Shown here piece by piece: positions 55,080-64,000 of a stretch of 64,000 bases of DNA. Below the pieces are notes generated by a model. That model did not search any database, was not told where the DNA came from, and saw nothing but the letters and a program-made list of their open reading frames with translations. The stretch's first letter is position 1. The number at the start of each line of letters is the position of its first letter. The stretch spans positions 62,001-126,000 of the forward strand of contig NZ_JAJQRG010000005.1 of NCBI RefSeq assembly GCF_021228235.1, written 5' to 3'. Both the position numbers and the translations under genes were made by a program. Source of the DNA: Pseudophaeobacter flagellatus. GTDB taxonomy: Bacteria; Pseudomonadota; Alphaproteobacteria; Rhodobacterales; Rhodobacteraceae.

Positions 55080-56114
55080 TCAGCCGTAGAGCGCACGCGC
55101 TTGCGAGAAGGACAACAGGCGTTTTCTATCTTCGTCCCAGAGATGCAGCCGGGCACAGGACAGGCTTTCTCGGATGGTGAGCCGGTTCTTCATCCCCAGT
55201 TCGGAATGATCGCGGATCACCTCTGTCAGGCGATAAAACGGGATTCGGCTGTAAAGGTGATGCACCTGGTGAATGCCGATATTGGCAGAGAACCATTGCA
55301 GCACTGCTGGCAGCACATAGTAAGAGCTGCCATTCAGCGCCGCATCGTGCAGCTGCCAGTCTTCGGCAGATTCCCAGTGGGTGGTTTCAAACTGGTGCTG
55401 GACATAGAACAGCCAAACGCCGGCCGTGGCGGCCAGAATGGTCGAGGGCAGAAAGATCAGCAGCAGCGGCAGCAGCCCGCCAAAATACCAGATCACCGCC
55501 AGCGCTGCCAGGATGGCCAGATTGGTGCCCATGGCGCTGGTCCAGTAGCGCAGGCTGTTCATCAGCCCCAGCGGAATACGGTTCTGCAACAGGAATAGAT
55601 AGCTTGGCCCCAAGCCAAACAGGGTAAAGGGGCTGCGATAGACCCGGTAGTGCAGTTTGCCAAAGGGCGACAGCGCCTGGTATTCGGCCACGGTCAGCGT
55701 ATGCACATCGCCCATGCCGCGTTTGTCTAGGTTCCCCGCCGCGCTGTGGTGTTCCGAATGGGTGCGGCGCCACACGTCATAGGGGGTGAGAGTCAGAACC
55801 CCCAGCACCCGCCCGACCCAGTCGCTCAGCCGACGGTTCTTGAAAAAGGCACCATGGCCGCAATCATGCTGGATGGTGAACAGGCGCAGTAAAAAGGCCG
55901 CATTCAGCACCGAGATGCCAAAGGTCAGCCAGTAGCTGATCGAAAGGGCCCACCATGCCAGGGCCCAAAGCAGGACAAACGGGATGGCACTGACACCAAG
56001 CTCAAAGCTGCTGCGTAGTTCATTCGGCTCGCGGTACTTTGCCAGAATTTTCACCCAATCGCGCGAAGACCGCTCCGTTGGTTGCGGTTTGGGAAGGTCA
56101 TTGGGGTTTGTCAT
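55080..56114 (-). CDS. Membrane fatty acid desaturase
   Basis: Di-iron membrane desaturase of 344 residues. The three histidine boxes are HDCGHG (83-88), HSEHH (119-123) and HQVHH (282-286), with four main hydrophobic helices between them. The pattern resembles the DesA/omega-6 acyl-lipid group (FANIGIHQVHH-type third box), so it likely adds a double bond to membrane acyl chains. The substrate position is not decidable. It is convergent with the transglycosylase gene and stands alone. Confidence 0.92.
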   Translation of the reverse strand: MTNPNDLPKPQPTERSSRDWVKILAKYREPNELRSSFELGVSAIPFVLLWALAWWALSISYWLTFGISVLNAAFLLRLFTIQHDCGHGAFFKNRRLSDWVGRVLGVLTLTPYDVWRRTHSEHHSAAGNLDKRGMGDVHTLTVAEYQALSPFGKLHYRVYRSPFTLFGLGPSYLFLLQNRIPLGLMNSLRYWTSAMGTNLAILAALAVIWYFGGLLPLLLIFLPSTILAATAGVWLFYVQHQFETTHWESAEDWQLHDAALNGSSYYVLPAVLQWFSANIGIHQVHHLYSRIPFYRLTEVIRDHSELGMKNRLTIRESLSCARLHLWDEDRKRLLSFSQARALYG

Positions 56115-56460
56115 GCGCCTGCCGTATTATCGTTGGAATGTGGACCATCGGATAAACTACCTGTGCTGCTTGGCAAGGTATTTGTGGCAGCAATCTGTGC
56201 ACATGGTCTTTATGTTATCAAAAAAGACGCAGGTATTCTTGGTTTTGCGCCGCAGACCGGCCTTTGGATCCAATGGCAGTTGACCTTACGTTGAGGTCAG
56301 GATTTGGAAACACGAAGGCGGTGCAATGACTTGGCCGTTCAGATGTGAAAAAGGGCCCAACTGCACAGGCAGATGGACCCAAGGAGTGCCTGTAAGGTCT
56401 GAAAACACCGCAGCCGATACTTAATGCGGCCAGCTCGGCGGAAATCAGCGCTTCCCGGTT
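56115..56460. other. Gene-free stretch after the CoA-transferase operon
   Basis: These 346 bases hold the desaturase promoter on the left and the CoA-transferase terminator on the right. A short palindrome TGACCT-N7-AGGTCA lies at 56281-56299. No ORF is credible. Confidence 0.5.
56348..56380 (-). terminator. Intrinsic terminator of the CoA-transferase operon
   Basis: On the minus strand GGGTCCATCTGC pairs with GCAGTTGGGCCC (one mismatch, one wobble) around CTGT and is followed by TTTTT. It lies about 80 bases after the stop of the beta-subunit gene. Confidence 0.8.
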
Positions 56461-57090
56461 TCAGTTGACGATGGTTGCCTGGGTGGCGGCCCGCAGCTCT
56501 TCTTCGGAGACTCCATCGGCGCATTCGACGATCTTCAGGCCGCCTTCGACCACATCCAGCACGCCAAGATTGGTGATGATGCGATCCACAACTTTCTGGC
56601 CGGTCAGAGGCAGGGTGCAGTCTTTCAGCACCTTGCTGTCGCCATGTTTGTTGGTGTGATCCATGACCACCACAACGCGGCCAACACCAGCAACCAGATC
56701 CATGGCGCCGCCCATGCCTTTGACCAGCTTGCCGGGGATCATCCAGTTTGCCAGGTCGCCGTTCTCGGCCACTTCCATCGCCCCCAGGATCGCCATGGCG
56801 ATCTTGCCGCCACGGATCATCGCAAAGCTCTGCGCCGAGTCAAAATAGGCGGTCTGCGGCAGCTCGGTGATGGTCTGCTTTCCAGCATTGATCAGATCGG
56901 CATCTTCTTCTCCATCAATGGGGAAGGGACCCATGCCCAGCATACCGTTTTCCGATTGCAGGGTCACTTCGACACCTTCGGGAATGTAGTTGGACACCAG
57001 AGTTGGAATGCCGATGCCGAGGTTCACATACCAGCCATCCTGCAGTTCCTGCGCTGCGCGGGCGGCCATTTGATTGCGGTCCCATGCCAT
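56461..57090 (-). CDS. scoB: 3-oxoacid CoA-transferase, subunit B
   Basis: Beta subunit (209 aa) of a class I CoA-transferase that moves CoA between succinyl-CoA or acetyl-CoA and a 3-oxoacid such as acetoacetate. The catalytic glutamate is E47 in [11 protein letters not shown], after [32 protein letters not shown] and [11 protein letters not shown] are also typical. Probable role: acetoacetate use or ketone and polyhydroxybutyrate turnover. It starts three bases after the alpha-subunit stop and ends at a terminator. Confidence 0.95.
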   Translation of the reverse strand: MAWDRNQMAARAAQELQDGWYVNLGIGIPTLVSNYIPEGVEVTLQSENGMLGMGPFPIDGEEDADLINAGKQTITELPQTAYFDSAQSFAMIRGGKIAMAILGAMEVAENGDLANWMIPGKLVKGMGGAMDLVAGVGRVVVVMDHTNKHGDSKVLKDCTLPLTGQKVVDRIITNLGVLDVVEGGLKIVECADGVSEEELRAATQATIVN

Positions 57091-57093
57091 GGA

Positions 57094-57816
57094 TCAAGCC
57101 TCCTGTTTTGCGCGGACTGTGCGCTGTTCGATGCGTTTCTCGTGATCACCCTGGATGATGCGATGCACATAGATGCCGGGCAGGTGGATGCTGTCTGGAT
57201 CAAGCGAGCCAGTTGGCACGATCTCTTCCACCTCGACCACACAGATCTTGCCACAGGTGGCGGCAGGGGCATTGAAGTTGCGCGCCGTCTTGCGGAACAC
57301 CAGGTTGCCGGTTGCATCTGCTTTCCAGGCCTTGATGATGGCCAGATCGGCAAAGATGCCTTCTTCCATGATATAGGTCTCAGATGCGCCATCGGGGCCA
57401 GTGGGGAAGTCTTTGTGCTCTTTGTTGTCGGCAATCACCGTGCCAACACCGGTTTTGGTGTAAAAGCCTGGGATGCCCGCACCGCCTGCACGCATGCGCT
57501 CGGCCAGGGTGCCTTGGGGATTGAACTCCAGCTCCAGTTCGCCGCTCAGATACTGGCGCATGAATTCAGCGTTTTCACCCACATAGGATGAAATCATCTT
57601 TTTGACCTGCTTGGTCTGCAGCAGGATGCCAATGCCAAAGTCATCAACGCCCGCGTTGTTGGAGGCAAAGGTCAGATCCTTGGTGCCTGCCTCCTTGATT
57701 GCATCGAGCAGAAGCTCGGGAATGCCGCAGAGGCCAAAGCCGCCTGCCGCAATGAACATGCCGTCATGAAGCACCCCATCGAGGGCTTCGGCGGCGTTGG
57801 AATAGATCTTTTTCAT
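57094..57816 (-). CDS. scoA: 3-oxoacid CoA-transferase, subunit A
   Basis: Alpha subunit (240 aa). It begins MKKIYSNAAEALDGVLHDGM. The CoA-binding loop is seen in IAAGGFGLCGIPELLLDAI, followed by LTFASNNAGVDDFGIGILLQ and KKMISSYVGENAEFMRQYLS. It forms the heteromeric enzyme with the next gene. The promoter must lie in the repeat-bearing gap to the right. Confidence 0.95.
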   Translation of the reverse strand: MKKIYSNAAEALDGVLHDGMFIAAGGFGLCGIPELLLDAIKEAGTKDLTFASNNAGVDDFGIGILLQTKQVKKMISSYVGENAEFMRQYLSGELELEFNPQGTLAERMRAGGAGIPGFYTKTGVGTVIADNKEHKDFPTGPDGASETYIMEEGIFADLAIIKAWKADATGNLVFRKTARNFNAPAATCGKICVVEVEEIVPTGSLDPDSIHLPGIYVHRIIQGDHEKRIEQRTVRAKQEA

Positions 57817-58206
57817 CGAGTTCTCCCATCAACTGCCAGTTGGGCTTGGTTCTGGTGCCAAGACGGCCCAGAGTCAATAATACCGAGACCCGCGCGTATT
57901 ACTACGGAGCGCCAGGGCCAGGGGGGGAGGCTCCCGCGCATTTGTGGTGTTTTGGTACCCAAAACCCCGACAACCCTTGGGCCGGGCGCCGGGCTGTGCC
58001 CGGCGCAGCCGCGCGAACCTGTGGGCGCAGTCTTGAGTTGGAAGGTCACGGTGGACATACAGCAAACGCGCCGCGCCAAAGGCGCGGCGCTGGGCCCAAC
58101 GGGAGAGGGGGATCCAATGGATCACCAGATCCGGGCGGGAGCGCTCCGCTGATGACTAGGGCGGATACGCTGATGGCGGGCCCAAACACTGGCTTAGGCG
58201 TCGCTA
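57817..58206. repeat. Gene-free stretch holding copy 2 of the GC-rich modular repeat
   Basis: This 390-base gap between scoA and topA contains a 29-base palindromic block at 57977-58005 that matches 27 of 29 positions of the block at 12913-12941. It also holds GGATCC-AAT-GGATC and GGGCGGGAGCGC (58133-58144, the reverse complement of 12869-12880). An extra GCGCCGCGCC-AAAG-GCGCGGCGC hairpin lies near 58067-58090. The modules are reordered relative to copy 1. The scoA promoter lies at its left edge. Confidence 0.5.
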
Positions 58207-60918
58207 TCAGCCTTTTGTGCCGTCAGCCTTTTGTGCCAGTGCCTTTGGGGCTGCGGTGGTTTTCTTGGTGCCGGCCTTTTTGGCTGCTGGCTTTTTTGCC
58301 ACGGTTTTTTTCGCAGGGGCTTTCTTCTTGGCCGGTGCCTTTTTCTTGGTGCCGGATTTGCCTGCCTTTTCTGCGATCCATTCCAGCGCCTGTTCCATGG
58401 TCACATCTTTGACCTCGACCTCTTTCGGGATCGTGGCATTGATCTTTTCCCATTTCACATAGGGGCCGTAGCGGCCGTCCATGATGTTTATCGCGCCACC
58501 GTCCGGGTGGTTGCCCAATTCCCGCAGAGCCTTGGCAGCAGTCCGGCGCCCGCGCCCCGGGTTGTTGCGCTTCTCGGTGATCATCTCCATCGCCCGGTTC
58601 ATGCCGATTTCAAAAACGTCCAGCGTCTCTTTCAGATTGGCATAGACCGGTTTTTCCTCATCCGGCAGCTGGTGCATGATATAGGGGCCAAACCGCCCGA
58701 GATTTGATGAAATGACACCGCCTTCGGGGTGAGGGCCAATATCACGCGGCAGTGTCAGTAGGGTGACAGCCTGTTCCAGCGTGACCTCATTCGGTCCCCA
58801 GCCCGGTAGGAAATCTTTGCCCTGCTTGGGCAGCGAAGAGCGCGGTGGTTTTTTGTTTTCGGGCGTGGCCTCACCGCGCTGGACATAGGGGCCAAACCGG
58901 CCGGATTTCAGATGGATTTCATCGCCATCATCCTCGCCCAGAATCCGTTCATAGCCCTCGGCGCCTTCGCCTGAAATGGGGCGGGTATAAACGCATTCGG
59001 GATAGTTGCCGCAGCCGACAAACCCGCCGGTACGCGAAGTCTTCAGGTGCAGCTGCCCCTGGCCGCATTTTGGGCAGATACGGGGGTCGGTACCATCGTC
59101 GCGCGGTGGGTACAGTTGCGGCGCCAGGGTTTCGTCCAGCACATCCAGCACTTCCGAGATCCGCAGATCCGAGGTTTCTGAAATCGCAGCGGAGAAATCG
59201 CGCCAGAATTTGCTCAGGATGTCTTTGTAGTCGCGCCCGCCGGCGCTGACGTCATCCAGTTCGCCTTCCAGATTGGCGGTGAACTCATAGCCCACATAGG
59301 TGCGGAAAAAGTTCAGCAGGAAGATGGTGACAATGCGCCCCTTGTCTTCGGGGTAGAGACGGTTCTTGTCCTTGCGGACATATTCGCGATCCTGGATCGT
59401 GGTGATCACAGAGGCATAGGTAGAGGGGCGACCAATGCCCAGCTCTTCCATGCGCTTGACCAAAGTCGCCTCGGTAAAGCGGGGCGGCGGTTGCGTGTGG
59501 TGCTGCAGGCCCAGAACCGCCGCATTGTCCGACAGGATTGAGGCGTCTTTGCCAGCCTTGTCGGCCTGTGGCCCCATGGTGGCGGAAAACTTCATCGCTT
59601 CGCCCTGCATGATCTGCGGCAGACGCTTGTCGTCCTCGTCGACGACATCGTCGCGGCCTTCCTCGTAGACCCGAAGGAAGCCGTCAAACAGCATCACCTG
59701 ACCTGTGGCGCGCAGCACCACCTGGCCATCGTCCGAGCCCAGATCAACCGTGGTCCGTTCCAGACGTGCGCCTTCCATCTGGCAGGCGAGGGTCCGCTTC
59801 CAGATCAGATCATAGAGCTTGCGCTGGTCGTCTTCCGATACCTTCAGGCCCTTGGCATCGCGGCTCATTTCGGTGGGGCGGATACATTCGTGCGCCTCTT
59901 GCGCGTTCTTGGCCTTGTTCTTGTAGATGCGCGGGCTGCTGGGCACATATTCGGCACCATAGCGGGTTGCAATTTCAGCGCGTGCTTCCTGGACCGCTTC
60001 GGGCGCCATGTCGATGCCGTCTGTCCGCATATAGGTGATATAGCCCGCCTCATAGAGCCGCTGTGCTGTGTTCATGCACTGTTTAGCCCCCATGCCGAAC
60101 TTGCGACTGGCTTCCTGCTGCAGGGTCGAGGTCATGAAAGGCGCAGACGGATTGCGCGCGGCTGGCTTGGCTTCGACCGATTGGGCCACCATGTCGCGGC
60201 TAGACACCGCCTGCACGGCCAGTTCGGCTGCAGTGGAATTGGCCAGGCTGTATTTGTCGAGCTTGTCGCCCCCCAGAACCGTAAGCCGGGCTTCGAATTC
60301 CTGGCCGCGCGGGGTGGCGAGGTTGGCCTTGACCGACCAATATTCCTGCGGATTGAAGGCTTCAATCTCCATCTCGCGCTCAACAATCAGGCGCAGACAG
60401 ACCGATTGCACCCGCCCCGCAGATCGGGCACCGGGCAATTTGCGCCACAAAACTGGCGAAAGGTTGAAGCCAACAAGATAGTCCAGCGCGCGGCGCGCCA
60501 GATAGGCCTCAACCAGGGGCATATCCACCTGGCGCGGGTTGCGCATGGCTTCGGCCACCGCCTCTTTGGTGATGGCGTTAAAGGTCACCCGGCTTACGGG
60601 GGTGTCCTTTTTGATTGATCGCCGCTTGGTCAGCGCCTGTTGCAGGTGCCAGCTGATCGCCTCGCCTTCGCGGTCAGGGTCAGTTGCGAGAATCAGTTCG
60701 TTGTCTTCTTTCAGCGCATCGGCGATGGCTTTGACATGTTTGCGGCTGTCATTGCCAATCTCCCATGTCATCTCAAAGTCGTTGTCGGTATCAACTGATC
60801 CATTCTTTGCGGGCAGGTCACGCACATGGCCATAGGAGGCCAGAACTGTGTAGTCCGAGCCCAGATACTTATTGATAGTTTTGGCTTTGGCCGGGGATTC
60901 GACAACAACAACTGGCAT
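58207..60918 (-). CDS. topA: DNA topoisomerase I
   Basis: Type IA enzyme that relaxes negative supercoils. The 903 residues start MPVVVVESPAKAKTINKYLG (TOPRIM domain, with the acidic ATDPDREGE motif). The catalytic tyrosine is Y296 in GYITYMRTDG. One clear C-terminal zinc ribbon is present (CPKCGQGQLH...GCGNYPEC), followed by repeated SGRFGPYVQ-type units. The last 50 residues are a Lys/Ala/Pro histone-like tail. The frame opens 17 codons upstream, but the ATG at 60918 fits the family. Downstream of dprA with a 260-base gap. Confidence 0.97.
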   Translation of the reverse strand: MPVVVVESPAKAKTINKYLGSDYTVLASYGHVRDLPAKNGSVDTDNDFEMTWEIGNDSRKHVKAIADALKEDNELILATDPDREGEAISWHLQQALTKRRSIKKDTPVSRVTFNAITKEAVAEAMRNPRQVDMPLVEAYLARRALDYLVGFNLSPVLWRKLPGARSAGRVQSVCLRLIVEREMEIEAFNPQEYWSVKANLATPRGQEFEARLTVLGGDKLDKYSLANSTAAELAVQAVSSRDMVAQSVEAKPAARNPSAPFMTSTLQQEASRKFGMGAKQCMNTAQRLYEAGYITYMRTDGIDMAPEAVQEARAEIATRYGAEYVPSSPRIYKNKAKNAQEAHECIRPTEMSRDAKGLKVSEDDQRKLYDLIWKRTLACQMEGARLERTTVDLGSDDGQVVLRATGQVMLFDGFLRVYEEGRDDVVDEDDKRLPQIMQGEAMKFSATMGPQADKAGKDASILSDNAAVLGLQHHTQPPPRFTEATLVKRMEELGIGRPSTYASVITTIQDREYVRKDKNRLYPEDKGRIVTIFLLNFFRTYVGYEFTANLEGELDDVSAGGRDYKDILSKFWRDFSAAISETSDLRISEVLDVLDETLAPQLYPPRDDGTDPRICPKCGQGQLHLKTSRTGGFVGCGNYPECVYTRPISGEGAEGYERILGEDDGDEIHLKSGRFGPYVQRGEATPENKKPPRSSLPKQGKDFLPGWGPNEVTLEQAVTLLTLPRDIGPHPEGGVISSNLGRFGPYIMHQLPDEEKPVYANLKETLDVFEIGMNRAMEMITEKRNNPGRGRRTAAKALRELGNHPDGGAINIMDGRYGPYVKWEKINATIPKEVEVKDVTMEQALEWIAEKAGKSGTKKKAPAKKKAPAKKTVAKKPAAKKAGTKKTTAAPKALAQKADGTKG

Positions 60919-61178
60919 GTAATTCTTTGGCCTCTTATGTGCACTAACGGGCGTTCTATGGCTGCGCAAGTTCAGCGGCGCAAGGGGAGAATGTCAATGA
61001 GAGAGCATTGGACGTAGCCCAGACGCCGGAAGCAGAGGGTGAATCTGCGGGCAAGCGGATCATAATTTCGGGTGGGTTCCCGACCGGTTTTCGGCGGATT
61101 GGCCTGCGCCAGATCTCGGTGCCAGTCTGGGCCCCGGTCCCGCGCGGCGGCGGGCGCGATGACGGTGGGGCGCCGCGT

Positions 61179-62447
61179 TTAGGGCTTGGTGCCATGGCGG
61201 GCCAGGAACCCACCTGGGAAACGTTCGATCTTGCCTTCCAGCTCCAGCTCAGTGATCGCGGGGGAAAAGGTCTGGGGCGAAACCTTCAGATCTCGCATGA
61301 CTTGTTCCGAGGCGGTGGGGCTGGGCCCAAGGCGGGCCAGAATTTGTTGATGCAACGCTGCGGTTTCTTGCAGGCTGCGGATCTCGGGCGCGGCGGCGGG
61401 CAGGTTTGACAGTGCCTGGCTGAGCGCGGAAGGCTGGCCCAACCTGTCTTGGGCCTTGTGGCGGCGTGCAGGCGGGGCAGTGTCTGGCGGAAACAGGTCA
61501 GCGGCGGCTTGCGCAACCGGTGCTTCGGGCAGGCTGGGCTGCATATCAGAGCCAAGCGGCGGCAAGGCCGCAATCACATCCTCGGCGTTGCGCACCAGAA
61601 TGGCCCCATCGCGGATCAGAGCATTGCAGCCATAGGCGCGGGCATCAAAGGGGTGGCCGGGCACCGCCAGTACATCGCGGCCAAGATCCAGCGCGTCGCG
61701 TGCGGTGATCAGGCTACCAGATCGGCCGGCGGCTTCGACCACGATCACCGCCAGGGAAAGACCGGCGATAATACGATTGCGGGCGGGGAAATGCCGGGCC
61801 TGGGGCGTCTGGCCCATGGGTTGTTCCGACAGGATCAGCCCCTTGGCGGCAATATTTTCAGCCAGCGAGGTGTTTTGCGGCGGGTAGATCACATCACATC
61901 CCCCGGCGAGCACCGCGATTGTGCCACTGTCGAGGCTGGCAAGATGCGCCGCGGTGTCAATGCCGCGCGCCAGTCCGGAAACGACCGCATAGCCGGCCGC
62001 CCCCAGGTCCTTGGCAAGGCTGCGCGCCATGCGCGTCCCGAGGGACGAGGCATTGCGGGCGCCGACAATGGCAATCATCGGCCGGGTCAGCAGATGCAGA
62101 TCACCAATCGCCCAAATCAGTGGCGGGGCAGACCCAAGCTGCGACAGGGGGGCAGGATAAAGGGGGTCATCAAAGCACAAAAGCCGCGCTTTGGCGGCTT
62201 TTGCGGTTGATAGTTCTTTGGCTACTGCTGGTTCAGGACATGTTTCATACCCTGTGAACCCGGCAGCACGTGCCATTTTAGGCAACGCTTCCAGCGCGTT
62301 CTGCGCTGAACCATACTCTGATAGTAGGCGGTAAAAGTTTACCGGCCCTACGCGTCGAGAGCGCAAAAGACGAAGCCTGGAAAACAAAGTTTCTTCCGTG
62401 GTGGGTGGGAGTGGGGGGTGAGTGGAAGAATGTGCTTCTTCAGTCAT
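61179..62447 (-). CDS. dprA: DNA-processing protein DprA
   Basis: Loads RecA on incoming single-stranded DNA during natural transformation. The 422-residue protein has an N-terminal SAM-like domain (LRSRRVGPVNFYRLLSEYG) and the Rossmann DprA core (AIVGARNASSLGTRMARSLA, VVSGLARGIDTAAHLASL, IAVLAGGCDVIYPPQN, FPARNRIIAGLS). A C-terminal winged helix (LGPSPTASEQVMRDLKVSPQ, AITELELEGKIERFPGGF) is joined by a Pro/Ala linker. No other competence gene is in the window. Confidence 0.95.
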   Translation of the reverse strand: MTEEAHSSTHPPLPPTTEETLFSRLRLLRSRRVGPVNFYRLLSEYGSAQNALEALPKMARAAGFTGYETCPEPAVAKELSTAKAAKARLLCFDDPLYPAPLSQLGSAPPLIWAIGDLHLLTRPMIAIVGARNASSLGTRMARSLAKDLGAAGYAVVSGLARGIDTAAHLASLDSGTIAVLAGGCDVIYPPQNTSLAENIAAKGLILSEQPMGQTPQARHFPARNRIIAGLSLAVIVVEAAGRSGSLITARDALDLGRDVLAVPGHPFDARAYGCNALIRDGAILVRNAEDVIAALPPLGSDMQPSLPEAPVAQAAADLFPPDTAPPARRHKAQDRLGQPSALSQALSNLPAAAPEIRSLQETAALHQQILARLGPSPTASEQVMRDLKVSPQTFSPAITELELEGKIERFPGGFLARHGTKP

Positions 62448-62757
62448 CCGCAGCTCCGTCTATTTGCTGTTAATAAAATACCCCTGCAATGGTTAACAGG
62501 GCGTGAATGTCTGCAAGTTATCCAAAGTTTTTTGATAAAGACGTCATGCATTCCAGTCACCTCCGTTGTGATGCAGCAGGGCCTTGAAATCCAACGTGAA
62601 ATGTTGGATTCGCCGCAACAAGTCTGCCCTACTTTTCCCCTTATGAGGCGTTAAAAACACAAAAAAACGCAACCACAATGGACGCGTTTTCTGGTCTTGG
62701 GCCGCTGGGGGGCGGAAATATGCGATGGAATTCTGACCTTCTTCCGAAGGGATTCTC
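62448..62757. other. Gap between tldD and dprA with promoter-like AT-rich DNA
   Basis: A 310-base gap holding the tldD terminator on the right and the dprA promoter on the left. An inverted repeat CTGTTAA (62467-62473) with TTAACAG (62493-62499) lies 20 to 52 bases upstream of the dprA start and might be an operator. No gene is seen. Confidence 0.45.
62653..62690 (-). terminator. Intrinsic terminator after tldD
   Basis: On the minus strand AAAACGC (62690-62684) pairs with GCGTTTT (62670-62664) around a 13-base loop, and TTTGTGTTTTT follows. It lies about 70 bases after the tldD stop. Confidence 0.75.
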
Positions 62758-63999
62758 TTAGGTGGCAGACCCGCCAACCGTCAAGCCGCCCATCAATACG
62801 CTGGGCTGGCCAACGCCAACGGGCACCCATTGCCCTGCCTTGCCACAGTTGCCCATGCCGGGATCCAGCGCCATGTCATTGCCGAGGGCGCGAATTTGTT
62901 TCAGCGCGGTGGCACCGTCGCCAATCAGCGTCGCGCCCTTGACGGGCGCACCGATCTTGCCGTTTTCCACCCGATAGGCCTCGGTGCAGGAGAAGACAAA
63001 TTTGCCATTGGTGATGTCAACCTGGCCACCACCAAAGCCAACGGCCCAGATGCCATCCTTGATATCGCCGATCAGATCGCTGGGATCGCTGTTGCCGCCC
63101 AGCATGTAGGTATTGGTCATCCGGGGCATCGGCGCATGGGCATAACTCTGGCGGCGGCCATTCCCGGTTGATTCCCCCCCCATCAGGCGGGCATTCTGGC
63201 GGTCCTGCATAAAGCCGACAAGGATGCCATCTTCGATCAGGGTGGTCTTTTGCGAAGGGGTGCCTTCGTCATCCACTGTGATGGAGCCGCGCCGGTCGGC
63301 GATGGTGCCATCGTCCAGAACGGTGACGCCGGGGGCGGCGATGCGCTGGCCCATCAGGCCCGCAAAGGCGGAACTGCCCTTGCGATTGAAATCACCTTCC
63401 AGCCCATGGCCAATGGCTTCGTGCAGCAAAATTCCCGGCCAGCCGGGCCCAAGCACGACTTCCATCGCTCCGGCTGGGGCTGGGACGGCCTCTAGGTTGA
63501 CCAGGGCAATCCGCAGGGCCTCTTTGGCTTTGGCCCCCCAGGCGGCGGGATCGATCAGTCCATCCAGGCCGATGCGACCACCGCCCCCGGCCGAGCCGCT
63601 TTCGCGCCGCCCGTCCTGTTCGACAATCACCGAAATGTTCAGCCGGGTCATCGGCCGGGTGTCGCGCACGCGCACGCCATCGGCGCGCAGAATTTCAATT
63701 TCCTGCAGAGAGGCGGCAATCGAGGCCGAGACCTGCACCACCCGTGGATCCAGATCGCGGGCAAAGGCATCAATTTCGCGCAGGGTTTCGACCTTGACGG
63801 GGAAGGCGTGATCGCCAATCGGGTCGGCATCGCCGTAGAGCTTGGTATTGGTGGGTTTCGGGGCATCGGCATAGGTACCGCCGCCACTGCCAACCGCCAG
63901 CTGCGCGGTCTGTGCCGCGCGTTTCAGGGCGGCAATCGATACATCGGTCGAATGGGCATAGCCTGCGACTTCGCCGTTCACCGCCCTGAGCCCAAAGCC
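62758..63999 (-). CDS. tldD: Metalloprotease TldD, N-terminus beyond the window
   Basis: Zinc protease that works with TldE/PmbA to degrade unfolded peptides and mature some modified peptides. The C-terminal 414 residues are present, reading in frame to the window edge (GFGLRAVNGEVAG). The zinc site is HEAIGHGLEGDFNRKG. Further family blocks are GSITVDDEGTPSQKT, GFMQDRQNARLMGGESTGNG, RMTNTYMLGG and GMGNCGKAGQWVPVGVGQP near the C-terminus. A terminator follows. The partner gene is not in this window. Confidence 0.96.
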   Translation of the reverse strand, partial: GFGLRAVNGEVAGYAHSTDVSIAALKRAAQTAQLAVGSGGGTYADAPKPTNTKLYGDADPIGDHAFPVKVETLREIDAFARDLDPRVVQVSASIAASLQEIEILRADGVRVRDTRPMTRLNISVIVEQDGRRESGSAGGGGRIGLDGLIDPAAWGAKAKEALRIALVNLEAVPAPAGAMEVVLGPGWPGILLHEAIGHGLEGDFNRKGSSAFAGLMGQRIAAPGVTVLDDGTIADRRGSITVDDEGTPSQKTTLIEDGILVGFMQDRQNARLMGGESTGNGRRQSYAHAPMPRMTNTYMLGGNSDPSDLIGDIKDGIWAVGFGGGQVDITNGKFVFSCTEAYRVENGKIGAPVKGATLIGDGATALKQIRALGNDMALDPGMGNCGKAGQWVPVGVGQPSVLMGGLTVGGSAT

Positions 64000-64000
64000 T

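Noticed and set aside
60956-61213. 85-codon ORF on the minus strand between dprA and topA
   Set aside because: Starts inside dprA, has no family resemblance and no ribosome site. Could at most be a remnant.
1-64000. CRISPR arrays, rRNA and tRNA genes, transposases, integrases of mobile elements, toxin-antitoxin or phage-defence genes
   Set aside because: Looked for on both strands and none recognised. The only tyrosine recombinase is XerC, in its conserved context with the DUF484 gene.

Overview
The window looks like chromosome from an alphaproteobacterium of the Rhodobacteraceae, most likely the marine Roseobacter group. It is GC-rich throughout. Markers include a phosphatidylcholine synthase (Pcs), a DUF484-xerC pair, a DUF1127 small protein, a complete tol-pal operon running into tilS and ftsH, and a full tad (Flp pilus) locus. 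No rRNA, tRNA, CRISPR array, insertion sequence or prophage was recognised. The genus cannot be fixed from sequence reading alone.

Layout. 0-9 kb: end of a thioesterase gene, truA, a tightly overlapping ycjX-GNAT-ycjF operon, an AT-rich gap with DnaA-box-like sequences between two convergent genes, a group III truncated haemoglobin, and ileS with a strong terminator. 9-20 kb: alkylguanine-DNA methyltransferase, pcs, xerC with DUF484, a transaldolase-family gene, priA, a YeeE/YedE sulfur transporter divergent from an MFS transporter, and prmA. 21-35 kb: ruvCAB, an uncharacterised gene, ybgC-tolQRAB-pal-cpoB-tilS-ftsH, and a MOSC protein. 35-38 kb: fhs, a chorismate mutase and folD, with one-carbon folate genes on both sides of the mutase. 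38-43 kb: two small membrane-protein genes divergent from a membrane-bound LytTR regulator, one of them apparently frameshifted, then an AAA+ ATPase and a soluble PAS chemoreceptor. 43-54 kb: the tad locus on the minus strand, in transcription order flp, flp-like, cpaB, cpaC, an OmpA lipoprotein, cpaE, cpaF, tadB, tadC, two TPR lipoproteins and cpaA, with a divergent lytic transglycosylase at its head. 54-64 kb: a fatty acid desaturase, both subunits of a 3-oxoacid CoA-transferase, topA, dprA and the 3' part of tldD.

How the genes work together. Three themes dominate. The first is envelope integrity (Tol-Pal, FtsH, phosphatidylcholine, desaturase). The second is DNA maintenance (RuvABC, PriA, XerC, TopA, DprA, MGMT). 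The third is surface attachment through the Flp pilus. Most genes are conserved core functions.

The points most worth a second look are the frameshift in the DUF2306 gene, the convergent-gene gap with DnaA-like boxes, a two-copy GC-rich modular intergenic repeat, hairpins around the pilin genes, the AAA+ ATPase and chemoreceptor beside the tad locus, and the LytTR/membrane-protein module. I did not find a clearly new defence or mobile system.
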